This document shows positions 7,345-11,449 of a stretch of 11,449 nucleotides of DNA, one piece after another. Source of the DNA: an uncultured Chlorobiaceae bacterium (lineage in GTDB: Bacteria; Bacteroidota; Chlorobiia; Chlorobiales; Chlorobiaceae). The position numbers and the translations under genes are program-made. A model generated the notes under the pieces. That model saw only the letters and a list, made by a program, of their open reading frames with translations. It made no database searches and was not told the DNA's origin. The stretch lies in the NCBI GenBank assembly GCA_903874585.1, contig CAIQSY010000251.1, forward strand, positions 1-11,449, read 5' to 3'. Position 1 is the first letter of the stretch. Every line of letters begins with the position of its first letter.

Positions 7345-7749
7345 CTAAGAAAGCACCATACTTCCCATAACATAACGAATCTCTTGCCGAAATGCTTCAA
7401 GAGTAGGGAAACTCTTCATTCGGCTGATGTAAATAAACGCAATACAAAGCTTTTCACCTGCCATAGTACCCTTATCTATAAAAAGAGAAGGTTTTTCAAG
7501 ACGATACGCTTCACGCATCATCCTTTTCACACGATTACGCCGAACTGCAGAAGAGATATTTTTTTTGCTGACTGTGAACAAAACCAATGGAAGAGTACCA
7601 TGACTATGCTCTTCAGGTTTAAGAGAAGTATAAACAAGACGTAAAAAATGACCTTTCACACTTTTTCCACCACTGAAAAGCACGGCGATCAGTTGCTTTT
7701 TTCTAAGAATCTCATGCTTGCGCAGTGAGTAAATCTGTAGTGTATCCAA
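7345..7749 (-). CDS. rnpA: Ribonuclease P protein component, TTG start
   Basis: This is the protein subunit of RNase P, which helps the catalytic RNA bind pre-tRNA leaders for 5' maturation. The signature is AVRRNRVKRMMREAYR at about 68-83, with the upstream LRKHEILRKK and the substrate-contact strand FLRLVYTS. The 134 residues are slightly longer than many homologues. The frame has no ATG before the conserved region. The best start is TTG at 7747-7749, with a weak AGG just upstream, 38 nt after the rpmH stop; a CTG further up is less likely. Together with rpmH it forms the usual two-gene unit. It ends with TAG and no clear terminator follows. Confidence 0.94.
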   Translation of the reverse strand: MDTLQIYSLRKHEILRKKQLIAVLFSGGKSVKGHFLRLVYTSLKPEEHSHGTLPLVLFTVSKKNISSAVRRNRVKRMMREAYRLEKPSLFIDKGTMAGEKLCIAFIYISRMKSFPTLEAFRQEIRYVMGSMVLS

Positions 7750-7787
7750 AACCTGAATATCAACGAGCAGTGAGCGACAAAAAAAAT

Positions 7788-7949
7788 TTACGGACGAGCT
7801 GTACCCATATCACAACTGACTGTCAAAGAGTGACGTCCTTTTGCTCTTCTTGCAGAGAGAACTTTACGGCCATTTTTCGTGGACATTCTCTGACGGAAAC
7901 CATGTTTGTTTCTTCTTTTTCTATTACTCGGCTGAAAGGTTCTTTTCAT
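7788..7949 (-). CDS. rpmH: 50S ribosomal protein L34
   Basis: This 53-residue, highly basic protein begins MKRTFQPSNRKRRNKHGFRQ and continues with the L34 core of R-M-x-T-x-x-G-R-K-V-L-x-x-R-R-x-K-G-R (21-39). The tail after residue 40 (SLTVSCDMGTARP) is a little longer than in E. coli L34 (46 residues). The start ATG 7947-7949 has GGAG 9 nt upstream. It is the first gene of the leftward rpmH-rnpA-yidD-yidC cluster, reading away from the origin spacer. A possible but weak promoter (TTGTTA, 17 nt, TAAATT) lies about 60-90 nt upstream on the reverse strand. Confidence 0.96.
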   Translation of the reverse strand: MKRTFQPSNRKRRNKHGFRQRMSTKNGRKVLSARRAKGRHSLTVSCDMGTARP

Positions 7950-8309
7950 CGCTTAGCACTCCACACTTGTTTAAAAGTAAGAATAGGTATTCAAAATTAG
8001 ACGGTTTTGAATTTAACACAATAAACAATGAATAACAAACTTGAGTTCAAACGAACATGACGTACGATGCAAATTCACGATCGACCCATGCGGCTCATAG
8101 TAAGAATTCCACATAATATTTTTGATTTACAGAATGTTGATAACTTGTGGATGAAAAAATAATACAGCCCGATAAAATGCAATAAATGCAACAGAATCAA
8201 GATATCCACAAATGTTGATTAAAAAGAATGGACTTTTAGATAAAACACTATTTAATAAGAGATTAAGGTGTTGATAATATTATAACAAACAAGGCCTCTT
8301 ATGGAATGG

Positions 8310-8326
8310 ATTTCATTAAATGAAAT
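8310..8326. repeat. 17-nt AT-rich palindrome in the origin spacer
   Basis: ATTTCAT-TAA-ATGAAAT is a perfect 7-bp inverted repeat with a 3-nt centre, ending 6 nt before the perfect DnaA box at 8333. It could be a binding site for a dimeric regulator or a structural element of the origin; nothing in the sequence decides which. Confidence 0.6.
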
Positions 8327-8332
8327 TGTTTT

Positions 8333-8341
8333 TTATCCACA
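8333..8341 (+). promoter_or_regulatory. Perfect DnaA box
   Basis: TTATCCACA, an exact match to the high-affinity DnaA box, lies 152 nt upstream of the dnaA start and is followed 12 nt later by TTATGCACA (8354-8362), which fits TTATNCACA. Both lie upstream of the proposed dnaA promoter and could serve initiation and autoregulation. Confidence 0.85.
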
Positions 8342-8415
8342 CAAAAAACTAACTTATGCACAATAAATGTTGATGATGTTCGTCATACGACTGATATCAT
8401 AAGCAAATGCCTTAG

Positions 8416-8424
8416 TGTTATAAT
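8416..8424 (+). promoter_or_regulatory. Extended -10 promoter of dnaA
   Basis: TGTTATAAT combines a consensus TATAAT (8419-8424) with a TGn extension. No good -35 sits 16-18 nt upstream, which is usual for extended -10 promoters. It predicts transcription from about 8431 and a leader near 54 nt. It lies 40-80 nt downstream of DnaA boxes, so control by DnaA is plausible. Confidence 0.55.
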
Positions 8425-8484
8425 GATAAATACATCAAAAACACAAAGAAGCATACCCTTAGACAACCAAGAAAACACAGCTCA

Positions 8485-9894
8485 ATGGAGCAGCAAATTT
8501 GGGACACCTGTCTCTCGATTATTAAAGAAAAAATTAATCCTCTCGCATTTAAAACATGGTTTTTTCCAATTAAACCATTGAGTTTTTCAAATAGTGAACT
8601 GACCATTGAAGTACCAAGCCAGTTTTTCTATGAATGGATTGAAGAGAACTATTCATCGTTTTTAAAGCAAGCACTGAAAGAAGCGATTGGTCCTGAAGCG
8701 CGATTGATGTACTCAATTGTGATGGATAAATCGCAAGGGCAACCTGTGACTATTGAGTTGCCACATCATCATGCTATGAACAGTGATTTTATTGCTGCAA
8801 CTCGTCTTACAGACATCCCAACAAAACAAAGTGAAGAATTTGATCGTAATTTAGCTCGTTTTGAAACGCATCTGAACGCTAAATATACTTTTGAAACACT
8901 CATTCGAGGGGATTGTAACTCATTAGCTTTTGCAGCAGCAAAAGCGGTAGCGCAAAGTCCTGGGCAAAACGCCTTTAATCCACTGGTGATTTATGGTGGT
9001 GTAGGACTTGGAAAAACACATATTATGCAGGCAGTTGGTAATAGTGTTCGTGAAAATAGATTGTCGGAACGCGTATTGTATGTTTCAAGTGAAAAATTTG
9101 CGATTGATTTTGTTAATGCCATACAAAACGGGAAAATCCAAGAATTTTCCTCTTTTTATCGCTCTATTGATGTCCTGATTATTGATGATATTCAATTTTT
9201 TTCAGGTAAAGAAAAAACCCAAGAGGAAATTTTTCACATCTTTAATACGCTTCATCAATCAAATAAACAGATTATTCTCTCGGCAGATCGACCGATTAAA
9301 GATATTAAAGGTATTGAAGATCGTTTAATTTCACGATTTAACTGGGGCTTATCAGCAGATATACAACCGCCTGATTACGAAACGAGAAAAGCTATTATTC
9401 TCAGTAAACTTCAGCAGAATGGTGTTAATCTTGATGAGGCAGTTATTGAATTTATTGCCACTAATGTTACGGAAAACGTCAGAGAGCTTGAGGGTTGTAT
9501 TGTGAAATTACTCGCCGCTAAATCACTCGATAATCGTGAAATTGATTTAGCCTTCACAAAATCAACACTTAAAGACATTATCAGGCACACAACAAAACAA
9601 TTAACCTTAGATACTATTGAAAAGGCTATCTGTGCATACTTTTCTATTACACCAAATGATTTAAAGGGAAAGTCAAAAAAGAAAGAGATATCTGTAGGAC
9701 GTCAGGCAGCTATGTATCTTGGGAAATTAATGACTGATTCATCACTGAAAACCATTGGTCTCCATTTTGGTGGGCGAGATCACTCAACGGTTATTCATGC
9801 CGTTAATACAATGAGTAAAAAAGTCTCACTCGAAAGTGAAGAACGAAAAAAAATTGAAGAAATTAGGAAACGTATTGAAATCTTGTCAATGTAA
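8485..9894 (+). CDS. dnaA: Chromosomal replication initiator protein DnaA
   Basis: DnaA is the AAA+ ATPase that binds DnaA boxes, melts the origin and loads the helicase. The 469 residues show domain I (about 1-85, helicase/self-interaction), a short linker, and the AAA+ domain with Walker A GGVGLGKT at 171-178 (Lys177), Walker B LIIDDI at 231-236, sensor I SADRP at 266-270 and the box VII arginine finger at Arg284 (GIEDRLISRF). The C-terminal helix-turn-helix domain has the signature GGRDHSTV at 429-436, which reads the DnaA box. Length is typical. The start ATG 8485-8487 gives the expected domain I beginning (IWDTCLSIIKEKINPLAFKTW). No clear Shine-Dalgarno sequence precedes it. It ends with tandem TAA TAA stops. 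It heads the rightward dnaA-dnaN-recF block, and DnaA boxes on both sides suggest autoregulation. Confidence 0.98.
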   Translation: MEQQIWDTCLSIIKEKINPLAFKTWFFPIKPLSFSNSELTIEVPSQFFYEWIEENYSSFLKQALKEAIGPEARLMYSIVMDKSQGQPVTIELPHHHAMNSDFIAATRLTDIPTKQSEEFDRNLARFETHLNAKYTFETLIRGDCNSLAFAAAKAVAQSPGQNAFNPLVIYGGVGLGKTHIMQAVGNSVRENRLSERVLYVSSEKFAIDFVNAIQNGKIQEFSSFYRSIDVLIIDDIQFFSGKEKTQEEIFHIFNTLHQSNKQIILSADRPIKDIKGIEDRLISRFNWGLSADIQPPDYETRKAIILSKLQQNGVNLDEAVIEFIATNVTENVRELEGCIVKLLAAKSLDNREIDLAFTKSTLKDIIRHTTKQLTLDTIEKAICAYFSITPNDLKGKSKKKEISVGRQAAMYLGKLMTDSSLKTIGLHFGGRDHSTVIHAVNTMSKKVSLESEERKKIEEIRKRIEILSM

Positions 9895-9924
9895 TAAGTT
9901 GTGAGTGTGGATAAGTTGTGAGTG
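9894..9924. repeat. 14-bp tandem direct repeat at the dnaA 3' end
   Basis: ATAAGTTGTGAGTG occurs exactly at 9894-9907 and again at 9911-9924, a 17-nt period. The first copy begins within the tandem stop codons of dnaA. The repeat flanks a perfect DnaA box, so it could be an iteron-like element or a local duplication. Confidence 0.7.
9906..9914 (-). promoter_or_regulatory. Perfect DnaA box (reverse orientation)
   Basis: TGTGGATAA, the exact complement of TTATCCACA, lies 12 nt past the dnaA coding end. It bridges the two copies of a 14-bp direct repeat. Confidence 0.82.
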
Positions 9925-9955
9925 CGGTGTTCAGTATATCTTGATAACAGGGAGG

Positions 9956-9964
9956 TTATCCACA
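9956..9964 (+). promoter_or_regulatory. Perfect DnaA box
   Basis: TTATCCACA lies 41 nt from the previous box and faces the other way. Its left half forms one arm of the GATAAC-AGGGAG-GTTATC inverted repeat. Confidence 0.82.
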
Positions 9965-10127
9965 AAGAGATATAAGAACAAAAATTTATCAACAGATGAT
10001 ACACAACGGTGAGTAAGAGTTATCATCATACTATCAACAGAAAAAAGAGTTTATAAAAAGAAGATAAATGATTTTTATAAAACAAGATAAGGTTTCCATT
10101 ACTATAACATATCACGATTTCCACACA

Positions 10128-10153
10128 AACAACAACAACAACAAATTTTTTTT
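10128..10153 (+). repeat. (AAC)5 run followed by T8 in the dnaN leader
   Basis: Five AAC triplets (10128-10142), three A, then eight T lie 28-53 nt upstream of the dnaN start. Such simple repeats can change length by slippage. Position between a possible -10 and the start codon would place it in the 5' untranslated region. Confidence 0.6.
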
Positions 10154-10180
10154 ATCAATAAATCTTTAATGTTGCAATAG

Positions 10181-11305
10181 ATGAACTTCGCCTCTTCGAT
10201 TCGTCAGCTTCAGGATCCAGTGAGTAAAGTAGCACAAGCTATTCCTGCTAAAACTATGGATCCCCGTTTTGAAAATGTTCATTTTTCTTTGGAACCAGGT
10301 TCTTTAACGCTGTTTGGAACTGATGGAGAAATTTCTATTACTGCTAAAAGTACTGTCGAAACGTCCGACAACGTACATATTGGTGTTAATGCTAAAATAC
10401 TTCAAGATTTTTTACGGAGCATGTATGATACCTCAATAACGTTCAAAATCGAACGCCAGGAGATTAGTGATCACGGTATGATGCACATTATGACTGACAA
10501 AGGTAAGTACAAAATTGCTTGCCTTTTTGAGAGTAAACAGGAGAAATATGAAAAGTTGTATGATCTCTCGCTTGAATTTGAAACGTCTGAATTCTTAGAT
10601 TTAATTCATAAAACGACGTTTGCCTGCAGTATTGATGGTATGCGTCCCGCTATGATGGGTGTTCTTTTTGAATTGGAAGGTAATACTATTACAGCAGTAT
10701 CGACTGATGGTCATCGATTGGTACGATCAAGAAAAAGTTCATCTTTTGAGGTTGGTGACAAACAGAAAATTGTTGTGCCAGCTCGAGTACTTTCTATCCT
10801 TCAAAAGCTCGCACAAGCTGAATCGTTAACCATGTCGTTAGATATCGATCGTCGATTTATTCGTTTCGTGAGTGGTACTATCATTTTAGACGCAGCACTT
10901 ATTATTGAACCGTATCCAAATTATGAAGCTGTTATTCCATTAGAGCATGATAAATCAGTGATTATTGATCGCGTTTCTATTTATGATTCAGTGCGTCGCG
11001 TCGGGCGTTTTTCCAGTATTGGTGATATCAAAATGGTGATTGACGGTGCTGTGCTGCAATTAATCGCTGAAAATATGAGTGATGGAGAAGCTGCACAGGA
11101 GGAGCTACCCTGCACTTATACAGGTGATCCTATTACCCTTGGTTTTAATGCAAAATTTATTGAAGCAGCGCTTGCTCATTTAGATGATCAGCAGATTTGT
11201 ATTGAGCTTAAAAGCCCCACTACAGCAGTCATTTTTAAACCACATAAAGAGGTTGAGGATGATAAGCTTATTATTCTGGTCATGCCTGTACGGATTAATA
11301 ACTGA
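10181..11305 (+). CDS. dnaN: DNA polymerase III beta subunit (sliding clamp)
   Basis: DnaN forms the dimeric ring that holds DNA polymerase III and many partner proteins on DNA. The 374 residues have the expected length for three repeated clamp domains. Landmarks are MDPRFENVHF (26-35) in domain I, RPAMMGVLFE (155-164) and STDGHRLV (174-181) in domain II, YPNYEAVIP (245-253) at the hydrophobic partner pocket, and the C-terminal VMPVR near 367-371, which closes the pocket. The start ATG 10181-10183 fits the family N-terminus although no Shine-Dalgarno sequence is visible. It follows dnaA after a box-rich spacer and is followed by recF 17 nt downstream, so dnaN and recF probably share a transcript. 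I see no internal disruption. Confidence 0.97.
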   Translation: MNFASSIRQLQDPVSKVAQAIPAKTMDPRFENVHFSLEPGSLTLFGTDGEISITAKSTVETSDNVHIGVNAKILQDFLRSMYDTSITFKIERQEISDHGMMHIMTDKGKYKIACLFESKQEKYEKLYDLSLEFETSEFLDLIHKTTFACSIDGMRPAMMGVLFELEGNTITAVSTDGHRLVRSRKSSSFEVGDKQKIVVPARVLSILQKLAQAESLTMSLDIDRRFIRFVSGTIILDAALIIEPYPNYEAVIPLEHDKSVIIDRVSIYDSVRRVGRFSSIGDIKMVIDGAVLQLIAENMSDGEAAQEELPCTYTGDPITLGFNAKFIEAALAHLDDQQICIELKSPTTAVIFKPHKEVEDDKLIILVMPVRINN

Positions 11306-11322
11306 TATCTGAGGTATTTTTT

Positions 11323-11449
11323 TTGAAATTACAGAAACTACATTATGAAAATTTTCGGAATCACTACGCTCTGACTTTTGAACCAAGTGAGGGTATTAAT
11401 CTCATTTATGGTCTCAATGGTTCAGGGAAAACATCAGTGCTTGAGGGTA
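11323..11449 (+). CDS. recF: DNA replication and repair protein RecF (5' part only)
   Basis: RecF is an SMC-like ATPase that helps load RecA at gaps through RecOR. Only 42 codons are in the window. They read KLQKLHYENFRNHYALTF after the start, the typical RecF beginning, followed by the Walker A motif GLNGSGKT (residues 30-37), and run off the edge in frame. The start is TTG at 11323-11325, supported by a GAGG Shine-Dalgarno sequence at 11311-11314, eight nt and a T-run before it. No ATG occurs in frame before the conserved region. It is separated from dnaN by 17 nt, so co-transcription is likely. The rest of the gene, with Walker B and the signature motif, is not visible. Confidence 0.95.
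   Translation, partial: MKLQKLHYENFRNHYALTFEPSEGINLIYGLNGSGKTSVLEG

Larger units (their letters stand above)
7950..8484. other. Probable origin of replication (rpmH-dnaA spacer)
   Basis: This is a 535-nt non-coding, strongly AT-rich spacer between the divergent rpmH and dnaA genes, the classic place for oriC. DnaA-box-like 9-mers lie at 8135-8143 (TGTTGATAA), 8146-8154 (TGTGGATGA), 8202-8210 (ATATCCACA), 8213-8221 (TGTTGATTA), 8269-8277 (TGTTGATAA), 8333-8341 (TTATCCACA, perfect), 8354-8362 (TTATGCACA) and 8368-8376 (TGTTGATGA). A 17-nt palindrome lies at 8310-8326. The part nearest rpmH (7950-8100) has the rpmH leader and no boxes. The unwinding element is probably in the AT-rich part around 8220-8330, but that is inference. 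Confidence 0.75.
9895..10180. other. dnaA-dnaN spacer with a second DnaA-box cluster
   Basis: This 286-nt non-coding spacer holds perfect DnaA boxes at 9906-9914 (TGTGGATAA) and 9956-9964 (TTATCCACA), in opposite orientations. It also holds variant boxes TTATCAACA at 9986-9994 and CTATCAACA at 10031-10039. A hairpin GATAAC/GTTATC (9943-9948 and 9955-9960) overlaps the second perfect box. The downstream part, 10040-10180, is very AT-rich and has a possible -10 (TATAAC at 10103-10108) for dnaN with no convincing -35. The spacer may be part of a bipartite origin or a DnaA-titration and control site for dnaN. Confidence 0.65.

Noticed and set aside
7725..8035. Forward-strand open frames across rpmH
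   Set aside because: They are the complement of the rpmH gene and its leader; the reverse strand gives a perfect L34 sequence.
8416..8424. Full -35/-10 promoter for dnaA
   Set aside because: The closest -35-like hexamer (CTGATA, 8391-8396) would need a 22-nt spacer, so only the extended -10 is claimed.
7950..8484. tRNA or other structured RNA gene in the origin spacer
   Set aside because: I found no cloverleaf, TTC-loop pattern or conserved RNA shape; the region is AT-rich with DnaA-box-like sites.
10128..10142. CRISPR or iteron array
   Set aside because: The unit is only three bases and there are no spacers; it is a simple sequence repeat. No CRISPR-like repeat occurs elsewhere in the window.

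Overview
The window spans a bacterial chromosomal replication-origin neighbourhood. A leftward block (rpmH, rnpA, yidD, yidC, a PAP2 phosphatase gene, an rlmD-type rRNA methyltransferase gene and, further left, mnmE) is arranged back to back with a rightward block (dnaA, dnaN, recF). The protein styles (53-residue L34, a Bacteroidota/Chlorobi-type YidC with lysine in place of the usual membrane arginine, and the DnaA/DnaN sequences) suggest a green sulfur bacterium (Chlorobiaceae) of moderate to low GC. That assignment comes from remembered family resemblance, not from a search.

Left to right: 1-1257 holds most of mnmE (reverse strand, 3' end outside the window). 1258-3107 is an accessory patch on the reverse strand. 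It holds a possible antitoxin-like gene tail, an apparently intact HepT/MntA (HEPN/nucleotidyltransferase) toxin-antitoxin pair, a dispersed-repeat relic, a 24-codon tail resembling the end of a DNA methyltransferase, and a 5'-truncated radical SAM gene. The truncated gene breaks next to a run of three small palindromes. 3108-7949 is housekeeping: 23S rRNA uracil methyltransferase, PAP2 lipid phosphatase, YidC insertase, YidD, RNase P protein and ribosomal protein L34. L34 at 7788-7949 is only 53 codons long.

7950-8484 is a non-coding, AT-rich stretch with perfect and variant DnaA boxes, a 17-nt palindrome and an extended -10 promoter for dnaA; it is the likeliest oriC. dnaA is 8485-9894. A second box-rich spacer (9895-10180) separates it from dnaN (10181-11305), and recF starts with TTG at 11323 and runs off the right edge.

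Functionally the right half is the initiation module: DnaA, the DNA it acts on, the sliding clamp and a recombination mediator. The leftward cluster joins RNA processing, translation and membrane-protein insertion, as in many bacteria, but here the usual link from yidC to mnmE is interrupted by two enzymes and the accessory patch. I do not see a convincing undescribed multi-gene system. The most interesting material is the architecture of the origin spacers and the debris-plus-toxin-antitoxin patch.
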